Positions 1 to 7,875 of a stretch of DNA of 64,000 nucleotides are shown piece after piece (position 1 is the stretch's first letter; every line of letters starts with the position of its first letter). This stretch comes from a bacterium 1xD8-48. GTDB lineage: Bacteria; Bacillota; Clostridia; Lachnospirales; Lachnospiraceae. The notes under the pieces are model-generated. The model ran no database searches. It worked only from the letters and a program-made list of their open reading frames with translations, and had not been told where the DNA came from. The position numbers and the translations under genes are program-made. The DNA is taken from the NCBI GenBank assembly GCA_009917455.1, contig QZDS01000002.1, forward strand, positions 1 through 64,000, written 5' to 3'.

Positions 1-1
1 C

Positions 2-79
2 CTGCGCTTTATTGAACAATACAATCTTACGGCACATCCATTTAAGTGGACATATGCCGGTATACCATTAGCGATTTAA
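2..79 (+). mobile_element. C-terminal end of an IS630-family-like transposase (partial)
   Basis: An open frame enters from the left edge and stops at 77-79. Its 25 visible residues run from LRFIEQYN through HPFKWTYAG to PLAI. The pattern 'FI..YN..A.PFKWTY.G.PL' is how many IS630-family transposases end. The catalytic DDE part and the other insertion-sequence end lie outside the window. The frame ends tail-to-tail with the LicC-like gene on the other strand, overlapping it by four bases. The identification rests on a short tail only, so it is tentative. Confidence 0.55.
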
Positions 80-966
80 TCACTGATATTTAAGCAATGC
101 TGTACTAGTTCTTTTGTTTCATAATTGTAGCAGTAATTATTTTTTTTACATTGAAATAAAACGCCAATTATTTTTCCTTTGTCTGACAACAATGGCTTCA
201 TGTTGGTCATTTCAGACTCTGAACAATTTAATTTTCGGGAAAGCTCCTGCATAATTAGCGAGCCGGAATTATTCAGATATTTATGGTCAAATAACCGCAG
301 CTCGTCAAGGGAGTCAAACTCATATATGTCATTACTCTCATAACACCTGATTTTCATTTTCAGTTGTGTAATATGTTCCTTGTAGACAGTCTCCCATAAC
401 TTCCCTTTTGTAGTGTTATCTTCATATATATCTTCCAAAATTTGAACAAATTTTCGGCTGAAAAATTCATTCCAAAAGGCATGACCTATCATAAACCACT
501 GGTGACAGCCGCCGATTTTTATGTCGGTAATCCAACCATGTTTATCTGTCTGAAGACACCATTCATCGGTACTGCCTGAGGTAAACTGCGCGGAATAATA
601 GGTATCCTCTACTTCCTTTTCAAAGGGATTGGCAGTAAAATAATTATCAGCAGAGCAAATATAGGAATTTCCCAGATGGTTTCGTGCAGCATAAATAGAA
701 GAGTGATTATTTCTGGTAAGATAGTCTTTATTTTCTATTATAGATACACCATATTTTTGAGTTAAATAATAAAACTGTTCTTTTTTATATCCGACAATGA
801 GAATAATTTTATTAATTCCGGCTTCCAGCAATTGACGGATTTGCCGTTCAATTAACACTTCCCCTCTGACTTCTATCAGTGCCTTGGGCTTTTCATATGA
901 AATTGGTGCGAAACGGCTGGACAGACCGGCAGCCATAATAATTGCATTATCTACCTGATACCCCAT
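76..966 (-). CDS. LicC-like nucleotidyltransferase (CTP:phosphocholine cytidylyltransferase family)
   Basis: The 296-residue protein starts with the nucleotidyltransferase signature AAGLSSRF (residues 12-19) followed by the KPK loop whose Lys28 binds the nucleotide. This is the fold of LicC, which makes CDP-choline from phosphocholine and CTP in the cytoplasm. After about residue 235 there is a roughly 55-residue tail that resembles the entry to the choline-kinase domain of the neighbouring fusion protein, but it stops there, so it may be a remnant of a once longer fusion. The start is preceded by a GGAAGG ribosome site. The first 16 bases overlap the end of the upstream LicC-LicA gene, which indicates translational coupling. 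The sugar or alcohol phosphate actually used is not certain; other small phospho-alcohols are possible. Confidence 0.75.
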   Translation of the reverse strand: MGYQVDNAIIMAAGLSSRFAPISYEKPKALIEVRGEVLIERQIRQLLEAGINKIILIVGYKKEQFYYLTQKYGVSIIENKDYLTRNNHSSIYAARNHLGNSYICSADNYFTANPFEKEVEDTYYSAQFTSGSTDEWCLQTDKHGWITDIKIGGCHQWFMIGHAFWNEFFSRKFVQILEDIYEDNTTKGKLWETVYKEHITQLKMKIRCYESNDIYEFDSLDELRLFDHKYLNNSGSLIMQELSRKLNCSESEMTNMKPLLSDKGKIIGVLFQCKKNNYCYNYETKELVQHCLNISD

Positions 967-2732
967 TTCTTCCTTTCCTCTCCAAGTTCGTTACATACAA
1001 TTCGATAATATTCTTTTGCATAGCGGTATTGACGTAACGCATATTCACCAAAATCTACACCGAGATTCCTTTTATATTCGCACCAGTTACTCCACAAAAG
1101 ACCGCAAACTGAAATATAACAATAAATTTTAATTTTTACGTCATTATCGCAATTTCCTTTAAAATAAGTTTGAATCAGTTTATCAATCTGCTCTTTATTA
1201 TAAAGGGAGTAAATGCCAAACATTGCAATATCAACATGGGGGTCCTGCATTCCGGCGTACTCCCAGTCGATTAAGTAAATTTTTTCATCTCCATCGGCGT
1301 TTTGGGTGAAAAGAAAATTGTCGGGAACAGCGTCAATATGGGTCAATGTTTTGCAAAATACATGTGTATCAATATAATGTTTTAGAGAAAGTACATTCTC
1401 CTTGGTAATGGTATAATCCTTGTATACAGAATGGCCGGGAACCCATAGTGATTCATAAAAATCAATTTTATCAAAAAGATTAAACTCATGATTTACCTGC
1501 AAATTCATCTCATGAAAATTTCTTAATCTTGCCATGCACTTTGATACATCTTCTATATTTAGCGGGTCACAGGTACGTGAATGCTCAATAAATTCTGTGA
1601 GTTTATAACCGGTCTTAACATCAATAGAAAGGAAATTGTCACATATACATTTGTCTCTAATCGTATAATAAACTTCGGCCTCTTCAGCTCGATTAATTAA
1701 CTGACCGGTTCCTTCGCCGGGAATCCGCATGATATATCGTTTCCCCAAACATTTAAACAAAAAAGACCGGTTAGTCATTCCCTTTTTGGATATGGTTATT
1801 TCCGTAATATCAGCCGGATTTATGTTCAAAACATTGACAATCATTTCAATTGCAGCGGATTGAAGCTGATTAGAATTACTATCCAAATCACGAAGCTGTT
1901 CATAGGTATTGATTTCGATAACATCAGAAGAAGAAACAATTTTTGCCTGCACAATCATGCGGTTATTTTGATAAAGAGCCTCTTCCCAGAAGGAATTATG
2001 GTAAACACCGGATTCACAGAGCTCTCTTATTTTCCTGTATAAAAGTGATGTTTGTGTCTTTTCAAGATAGGAAATACCTATCATGGCATTTCCGGGGCAG
2101 CCTTTTTCGACCAATACAAGCTCGTGATTTCTGTTTATACGTACCGGACTGGAAGATGTTCTGGCATCGCTGACCATGTACCAGGAATATAACTCGTATT
2201 TGCTGAAAGGATTCTGCCGACACCAGATATCACATGGGATGATATAGGTGTTTGACAAATGGGGCAGAGCCTTTTCCAGAGAATACAGGTTGTTTTTGGA
2301 AGAATAGTCAGGGTTAACGATTAATTCGACCTGATATTTATCTATCAGATATTCATAATGCTCTTTCATAAAACCTGCGACTATATAAATTTCCTGGATG
2401 CCAGCATCGTGAAGCTGACAGATAATCCGCTCAATTAATGCTTCGCCTTTAATTTCCAGTAATCCTTTTGGAGTTTCCAGGTTAATGGGCGCCATGCGCA
2501 TGCCATAGCCGGCAGCCAGGATGACGGCATTTTGGGGGGAGCTATCTTTTAGTCTTTGTATGGCACTAAAAAGAGGTCTATATTCCCTGTCAATATAATT
2601 ATTGTTTATTAAGAAACGCAGCGAACGATTAACAATACCCAGTGAGTAGTTAGTGGCTTCGGATATTTCGCGCTGGCTGGTATAAGTTTTTTCTGCTAAT
2701 AATTTTAAAATATCACATTCAGTTCTGTTCAT
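951..2732 (-). CDS. Winged-helix / LicC nucleotidyltransferase / LicA choline-kinase fusion protein
   Basis: Three modules can be read in 593 residues. Residues 1-55 form a MarR/winged-helix-like domain (ILKLLAEKTYTSQREISE). Residues 68-295 are a LicC-type nucleotidyltransferase (LAAGYGMRM then KG at 89-90). Residues 310-590 are a choline/ethanolamine kinase-like domain with KGMTNRSF, the Brenner-type catalytic motif HIDAVPDN from residue 465, and the metal-binding IDWEYAG. The enzyme would phosphorylate choline (or a similar alcohol) and activate it to the CDP form in one polypeptide. I chose the ATG at 2732 because GAGGGAAG lies just upstream; a longer frame to 2789 has no ribosome site. 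It is the third gene of a four-gene minus-strand set. The helix-turn-helix may regulate or simply be a conserved structural appendage. Confidence 0.8.
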   Translation of the reverse strand: MNRTECDILKLLAEKTYTSQREISEATNYSLGIVNRSLRFLINNNYIDREYRPLFSAIQRLKDSSPQNAVILAAGYGMRMAPINLETPKGLLEIKGEALIERIICQLHDAGIQEIYIVAGFMKEHYEYLIDKYQVELIVNPDYSSKNNLYSLEKALPHLSNTYIIPCDIWCRQNPFSKYELYSWYMVSDARTSSSPVRINRNHELVLVEKGCPGNAMIGISYLEKTQTSLLYRKIRELCESGVYHNSFWEEALYQNNRMIVQAKIVSSSDVIEINTYEQLRDLDSNSNQLQSAAIEMIVNVLNINPADITEITISKKGMTNRSFLFKCLGKRYIMRIPGEGTGQLINRAEEAEVYYTIRDKCICDNFLSIDVKTGYKLTEFIEHSRTCDPLNIEDVSKCMARLRNFHEMNLQVNHEFNLFDKIDFYESLWVPGHSVYKDYTITKENVLSLKHYIDTHVFCKTLTHIDAVPDNFLFTQNADGDEKIYLIDWEYAGMQDPHVDIAMFGIYSLYNKEQIDKLIQTYFKGNCDNDVKIKIYCYISVCGLLWSNWCEYKRNLGVDFGEYALRQYRYAKEYYRIVCNELGEERKKWGIR

Positions 2733-2768
2733 GACTTCCCTCAAAATAAATATCGTGAACATGATAAC

Positions 2769-2803
2769 AATAAATAACAGAGCTGTCAACTCTGTTATTT
2801 ATT
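2769..2803 (-). terminator. Strong stem-loop between the YidC-TagF fusion and the LicC-LicA gene
   Basis: Fourteen perfectly complementary bases (2769-2782 with 2790-2803) enclose a 7-base loop and overlap the stop codon of the upstream gene. The minus-strand 3' side is T-rich but lacks a long uninterrupted U run. It may be a leaky terminator or attenuator that lowers expression of the two lic genes, or an RNA-stability element. Confidence 0.5.
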
Positions 2804-4673
2804 CTTTTGATTTTTCAATCAGCCGGTTAATAAGGTATCTTGCGCCAACTTCCGCACTGCCTGAAATATTATACAAATACTTGTCGCGCATTTCCTTCAA
2901 CTTTTCATTAGAATATTTGATTTCTGAAAGAAGCTGATTTATTATATCAGGAAGAGTATGCAATTCGCTTAATTCGACTGATATACCGATTTGATTTCTG
3001 ATTTCAATGTCAAAAGGAACTACAGGAATCTCCTGGTAATCAGGATTCATTATTTTCATAGGTGTATTAATAAATAATGACGGTTTTAATGTTGTAAACG
3101 AATATTCATAGGCAATTCCTGACCAGTCAGTTATAAGAATATCCGCATTAAATACGGTGTCATTAGAGGAAAAACTATTTTCTATAGAAAAATCTGTACA
3201 GAAGGCATACTTATTTTCTAAAATTTTTAGTTTTTCTTTAAAATGTCTGACATACTGTGGATGAGGACGCAGAATAATCTGGTAGCCATGCCCTGTAAGA
3301 GCCTGCAAAATCTCGTCGATACATAAATCAAGCAGATTATCATCCTGCCAGGAGGGAGCTATCAGAATGATTTTAGGGCTGTTGTGGTGAACAGGTTGCC
3401 TGTTATAGTTTTCAATCATATTATCGATTAAAGCAAATCCATATTTTAAAACAGTTTTTTCTTTTAAGCTATATTTCTTTTCCTGTTCCCTGATTTCTGC
3501 ATAAGAAATTTCGTTTGAGGCAAAAATTGTATCAAAATAATCCAGAGCATGTTTGCGAAGCATTAAATTAACGCTTCCAATACCATGGTCCATATAAACA
3601 TATTCGATATCATTTCTCATCATAGAACGCTTAATATGATACTTTTGCAAATCCGGCATAGTCATGACTACGATATCGGCATCCATTTTCATCATGAGAA
3701 CAATCAGCTTATTTTCAGTAATATAATATACTCTGAAGTTATCATTCTGAAGCTTAAATACCTCGTCGCCTGCGTCGCTTGTAATATAATGAATAATAAT
3801 ATCAGTTTTCTTTAATATCAGTTCAATTACATTCTGAAAATACTTATAAAAGCCATTTCCTTCAGAATAAAAAACAATTTGCTTATTCTCATATTTTAAA
3901 AATTTTTTATAATCGCGTTTTTCTAAAGAAATTAACTCAGAGCTCCGCTTCTTATTTGCCTTGGCGGCATATTGAGTTACCCGTGCCAGTTCGTTTTTAC
4001 TTTCTTCCAATGCCCTGTAATCAATATATTTTTTGGGGTCAATAAAGTAATTGAGTAAATACATTAAAATAATGGACATCAAATTACTGATTACCCAGTA
4101 AAATCCAACGCCCCCCGGTACGAAAAAGCCTAAATAAAGCGATAAACCCACTGATAACAACAGGGTAATGGTCTGATTGGCCTTGCTTTGCTCGGACTGA
4201 AGAACATTTGCTTTATTTTGCGTAAAGCACATTAGCCAGGAGGAAATAGCGGCTAAAATGGGAATAAGAATGGAGATGCCCCCGGTTTTAACCGGAGTAA
4301 CCCCTAAATCCAATATCAGAAAAAATTTATTTGTTACATTCAACTGATGGATACCATCAACAACTCCCATTAGAATAATCAATTGTAAGATTACCGGGAT
4401 TAAATCCAACATAGGATGATACTTTTCACGTTTATATAACTGATATTCTTCTTCCGATGCCATATCTTTATTGCCAAAATATTTTGCTTTAATATGATTC
4501 ATTTCAGGGTACATTTTTACCATTTTTATTGAATTTTTTTGTACCATGACAGATATGGGTAATAAAATAATTTTTGTTATCAGAGTAAACAATATAATAG
4601 ACAGACCATAATTGGCTGTTAATTTATAGCAGAAGCGCAGAAGCAGGCCAAATAAACCGCCTAAAATTTTCAT
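2799..4673 (-). CDS. YidC/Oxa1-type membrane insertase fused to CDP-glycerol glycerophosphotransferase (TagF/TagB-like)
   Basis: The N-terminal 215 residues match the YidC/Oxa1 core: hydrophobic helices near 22-42, 90-110, 130-150, 170-186 and 190-210, the sequence FTLITKIILLPIS with Lys34 at the place of the conserved positive residue, and the cytoplasmic hairpin EMNHIKAKY. Residues 255-620 match the CDP-glycerol:poly(glycerophosphate) glycerophosphotransferase family, with DHG (His363), ILRPHP (His471) and TDWSGIAYEY; the two histidines correspond to the catalytic ones of TagF. The frame is continuous, so the fusion is real in this sequence. The enzyme part would transfer glycerol-phosphate-like units on the cytoplasmic face, and the YidC part would hold it in the membrane or help handle a membrane partner. 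It overlaps the upstream small membrane gene by four bases (ATGA) and precedes the lic genes, which points to teichoic-acid-like polymer synthesis. Confidence 0.8.
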   Translation of the reverse strand: MKILGGLFGLLLRFCYKLTANYGLSIILFTLITKIILLPISVMVQKNSIKMVKMYPEMNHIKAKYFGNKDMASEEEYQLYKREKYHPMLDLIPVILQLIILMGVVDGIHQLNVTNKFFLILDLGVTPVKTGGISILIPILAAISSWLMCFTQNKANVLQSEQSKANQTITLLLSVGLSLYLGFFVPGGVGFYWVISNLMSIILMYLLNYFIDPKKYIDYRALEESKNELARVTQYAAKANKKRSSELISLEKRDYKKFLKYENKQIVFYSEGNGFYKYFQNVIELILKKTDIIIHYITSDAGDEVFKLQNDNFRVYYITENKLIVLMMKMDADIVVMTMPDLQKYHIKRSMMRNDIEYVYMDHGIGSVNLMLRKHALDYFDTIFASNEISYAEIREQEKKYSLKEKTVLKYGFALIDNMIENYNRQPVHHNSPKIILIAPSWQDDNLLDLCIDEILQALTGHGYQIILRPHPQYVRHFKEKLKILENKYAFCTDFSIENSFSSNDTVFNADILITDWSGIAYEYSFTTLKPSLFINTPMKIMNPDYQEIPVVPFDIEIRNQIGISVELSELHTLPDIINQLLSEIKYSNEKLKEMRDKYLYNISGSAEVGARYLINRLIEKSKE

Positions 4674-4924
4674 AAGTTTTCCTCAGAATCTTTCAGATGA
4701 ATTTCTCTTTTTTCATTTTTCTTCGATTTCTTCTTGAAAAATGAAAATATTTTATGACGGAACACAGTAACAATTGCGCCTAAGGCAATAAATACAGCGG
4801 CAACAGCCTGTATAATGTAGGTCACTGCTGACGGGTCAATATATGCATGCGCGTTTATAGAAAGAACAATCCACCAGCATGTGAAGAAATACATAAATTT
4901 TGTAATTGCTAAAAGCTTTTTCAT
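4670..4924 (-). CDS. Small two-helix membrane protein (AYIDPS motif)
   Basis: The 84-residue protein has a hydrophobic N-terminal segment (about residues 5-26) that resembles a signal peptide ending in NAHA, then the motif YIDPSAV and a second membrane segment (about 35-58), followed by a Lys-rich cytoplasmic tail. Short proteins with a YIDP-S/G motif after a signal peptide are common next to envelope polysaccharide genes in Clostridia, but their function is not established. A GAAAGGG ribosome site precedes the ATG. The last four bases are shared with the YidC-glycerophosphotransferase gene, so the two are probably made together. I infer a role as an accessory membrane subunit for that enzyme. 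Confidence 0.6.
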   Translation of the reverse strand: MKKLLAITKFMYFFTCWWIVLSINAHAYIDPSAVTYIIQAVAAVFIALGAIVTVFRHKIFSFFKKKSKKNEKREIHLKDSEENL

Positions 4925-5174
4925 TTTAATTCCCTTTCACGAATTATAATTATTTTCAACATATCATTCCCTGTATCTAAAATAGTAGAGAAAATGCGCA
5001 GGAAACTTAATAAATAATAACGCAGTTTTACAAGAAGCGCAATATAGAATTCTTTTAATTATCTTAATAGAATAAAAATGTTAGACATAATACTTATGGG
5101 GGTGTATACTGATTTAAATTAAGAGTAATATGAAATTAAATGCTGTTTGGAAAGGCATTTGAGGAGAGGCGTCC

Positions 5175-7121
5175 ATGACAAAGCGATGGAGATGGGCTAT
5201 AGTAACAGTTTTTTCAGTGCTTCCGCTTTTACTGCTGGTTTCTATAAGACCCGGATTTGTGGCAAACTCTACGAAGGCTTCGGGTTGTTTTGAAAATATG
5301 ACCATAACAATTGACAGCAATTCAGGAAACCAGAAAATCAGTTGTTATTATAGCCGAGCGGAAGACGAAAACGGAATATTTTATATTTTTCTCCCCTCAT
5401 ATGCCAATTTATCAGAGCTTAGAATTGATTTTTCCGGTGCGGATGAAGTGAAATTTCATCAGGAAAATTCGAACCCGGCAGGAGATTTTAGCGTGAACGC
5501 AGGAACCTGGCTTTGGAGAGACTGGCTGAAAGCGGATATAGTATACGAAGCGGATTTTTTAAAAAACGGACAGGCTGTGGAGAACGGCAAAATAAAGCTG
5601 ATGAAGTCTGAAAATCTTCCGGCAATGTTCGTGGAAACCAAATCCGGGAGCCTGGATTACCTCAACGAAAATAAAGCCAACAGAGAGCCGGGAGAGATGT
5701 CGTTGTATACGGAGACCGGAGAACTTGAGTGGTCAGACGGGCTGGTTCATATGACCGGACGCGGCAATGAAACATGGAAGTTTGATAAGAGGTCTTATTC
5801 TATCAAGCTTGAGAATAAAGCGAATCTTCTGGGCATGGGGCAGGCGAAAGACTGGATATTGCTCTGCAATGTGTTTGACGATGCGTATATACGAAATAAA
5901 ATAACTTATGATATGGCAATAGCAGCCGGCATGGTAGCTTCTCCTGAGTCCCGCTATATGGACTTGTACGTAAACGGAAAGTATCATGGTTTGTATCAGC
6001 TTACGGAAAAGGTTGAGATTGATAAGGAACGCATTGATATTGCTGATTTGAATAAAAGGAATGAGGCGGTAAATCGGGCAAATTATGCTGTGGAGAAGTT
6101 GGAACCCGCCTACACGGACAGGTCTAAGGCAGTGTATCTTCCCGGTATCCCTGATGATATTACAGGCGGATATCTTATTGAAAGGGATTATGGGGTAAAG
6201 TGGGCGGAAACTGTCAGCGGTTTCCAGACCCGTACGCTCCATGACTGCTATTCTATTATCAATCCGGAGCTGGCGTCCGTGGAGGAATTGCAATATATCA
6301 GCGATTTGTTTGAGAATATGGAAGTGTCAATTGCGGCAGAGGACGGTATTAATCCCGATACAGGCAAAAGTTATCTGGACTATATTGATTTGAAATCCTT
6401 TGCGGATAAGTATATAGTGGAAGAACTATCCAAGAACGAGGGCGGAGGCATGTCCAGCGCCTTTTATTACAAGCCGGAGGACAGCATAAGTAAAAAGGTA
6501 TTTGCAGGACCGGTCTGGGATTACGATAAAGCTTATGCCAGAGATGTTTATATCAACAACAATCCCAGAAATCTGTGTTACCTGACCATGAAAGCGGCAA
6601 GTACACAGCTATACTGGCATTTGTATAAGCATCCTGAATTCCGGGAAAAGGTAAGAACAGAATATAAAGCATTTTTTTCTGATTATCTGGAAGAACTGGT
6701 TAATGGAAAAATAGATGAATATGCTGAAGAAATCAGTAAGTCGGCGGAAATGGACCAAATCAGGTGGAAAGAGACATATGAAAACCGGGAATCAATTCAT
6801 CCTGATTATATAGTAAATATAGAAAGTGTCAGGGAGTTTTTGCAGGAAAGAAAGCGATTTCTGGATGAAGTGTGGCTTAAGGACACCGAAATATGTAATA
6901 TTGAGTTCATTGATGAATATCAGCAAAGTACAAACCGGATTGGTGTGATAAAAGGTGAAAGCCTCGGAGAAATTCCGGCAAGCGAGTCTTCAACGGCAAT
7001 ATTTGAAGGCTGGTTTCACAGAGATACGTCCAGGGAGCTTGACATATCGGAACCGGTTCTGGAAGATGCGGTTTATGTGGCAAAATGGAAATTAGATGAA
7101 GAAAAAGGAGAACAGACATGA
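5175..7121 (+). CDS. CotH kinase family protein with C-terminal B-repeat-like domain
   Basis: The 648-residue protein begins with a signal or membrane-anchor segment (residues 8-30). It then has a beta-rich region and a CotH kinase domain: TGRGNETWKFDKRSYSIKL-like sequence from about residue 194, LLCNVFDDAYIRNK, the substrate-loop motif YVNGKYHGLYQLTEK and the active-site segment GPVWDYDKAY from 445. CotH proteins are atypical secreted protein kinases. From about 574 a segment with the spacing of a Listeria-Bacteroides (internalin B) repeat, ending in FEGWF and VYVAKW, follows; this suggests cell-surface display. GAGGAG lies 9 bases upstream of the start. The stop overlaps the start of the DUF4956 gene. 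CotH and DUF4956 are often found together with a VTC polyphosphate-polymerase gene, which is absent here. Confidence 0.85.
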   Translation: MTKRWRWAIVTVFSVLPLLLLVSIRPGFVANSTKASGCFENMTITIDSNSGNQKISCYYSRAEDENGIFYIFLPSYANLSELRIDFSGADEVKFHQENSNPAGDFSVNAGTWLWRDWLKADIVYEADFLKNGQAVENGKIKLMKSENLPAMFVETKSGSLDYLNENKANREPGEMSLYTETGELEWSDGLVHMTGRGNETWKFDKRSYSIKLENKANLLGMGQAKDWILLCNVFDDAYIRNKITYDMAIAAGMVASPESRYMDLYVNGKYHGLYQLTEKVEIDKERIDIADLNKRNEAVNRANYAVEKLEPAYTDRSKAVYLPGIPDDITGGYLIERDYGVKWAETVSGFQTRTLHDCYSIINPELASVEELQYISDLFENMEVSIAAEDGINPDTGKSYLDYIDLKSFADKYIVEELSKNEGGGMSSAFYYKPEDSISKKVFAGPVWDYDKAYARDVYINNNPRNLCYLTMKAASTQLYWHLYKHPEFREKVRTEYKAFFSDYLEELVNGKIDEYAEEISKSAEMDQIRWKETYENRESIHPDYIVNIESVREFLQERKRFLDEVWLKDTEICNIEFIDEYQQSTNRIGVIKGESLGEIPASESSTAIFEGWFHRDTSRELDISEPVLEDAVYVAKWKLDEEKGEQT

Positions 7122-7795
7122 ACTTTGCGGACATTTTTAAACAATCTTTTCTGGAAGGATACAGCGGCGGTGAAATAGGGACAGTAAGGATAGTGATTGC
7201 ACTTGCAATGACGTGTATTCTTGGGTTTTATATTTTCTTTATTTATCGTATTACCACCAGAAAAACTTTCTACTCCAAAACCTTTAATATCAGCCTGGTA
7301 GCGCTGGCAATCATTACGGCAGCGGTTATTTTGACGATTCAGTCGAGCATTGTGGTTTCTCTTGGTATGGTGGGCGCCCTTTCCATTGTGCGTTTCAGGA
7401 CTGCAATTAAGGACCCGATGGATTTGGTGTTTTTGTTCTGGTCTATCAGCGTGGGGATTATCTGCGGGGCCGGGCTTTTGGAGATAGGGGTGCTGGCGTC
7501 GCTGCTTTTGACAGTGGTTATTTTTGTACTGGATAAAATTCCTGTGGCAAAGGCCCCCATGATTTTTGTGGTCAATGCAGACAGCAGCGCAGGACAGGGG
7601 AAGGCAATACTGGATGTGGTAAAAAAATACAGCCGGTTTTATAAAGTGAAGTCAAGGAACGTTTCTAACGGACAGTTGGATATGGTGGTTGAGGTGCGGA
7701 TTTCTGAAGAAGAGGAGTTTGTGAACGAGGTGGCTGCTATGGAGCATGTGCATTCGGTGTCGCTGGTGTCACATGACGGGGAAGTGACGTTTTAG
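7118..7795 (+). CDS. DUF4956 domain-containing membrane protein
   Basis: The 225-residue protein has about four membrane helices between residues 20 and 150 and a soluble C-terminal domain of about 70 residues. The segment SLGMVGALSIVRFRTAIKDP (about residues 86-105) is the hallmark of DUF4956 and resembles the MgtC-type core; it is followed by a cytosolic ACT-like tail. The function is unknown. Genes of this family sit beside CotH kinase and VTC genes, and this copy overlaps the CotH gene by four bases, so it is probably its functional partner in the membrane. It is the last gene before a bidirectional terminator. Confidence 0.8.
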   Translation: MNFADIFKQSFLEGYSGGEIGTVRIVIALAMTCILGFYIFFIYRITTRKTFYSKTFNISLVALAIITAAVILTIQSSIVVSLGMVGALSIVRFRTAIKDPMDLVFLFWSISVGIICGAGLLEIGVLASLLLTVVIFVLDKIPVAKAPMIFVVNADSSAGQGKAILDVVKKYSRFYKVKSRNVSNGQLDMVVEVRISEEEEFVNEVAAMEHVHSVSLVSHDGEVTF

Positions 7796-7826
7796 GAAAG
7801 AAGAACCCATATACGCGTGGAATAAT

Positions 7827-7872
7827 ATAGCTGTAATATCTTGTAGGATATTTACAGCTATTTCCTTTTTCT
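7827..7872. terminator. Bidirectional terminator between DUF4956 and the CDP-glucose dehydratase
   Basis: ATAGCTGTAATATC (7827-7840) pairs with GATATTTACAGCTAT (7847-7861) with a single bulged base and a 6-base loop. T-rich sequence follows on the plus strand and A/T-rich sequence on the other. It separates two converging genes. Confidence 0.75.
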
Positions 7873-7875
7873 ATA

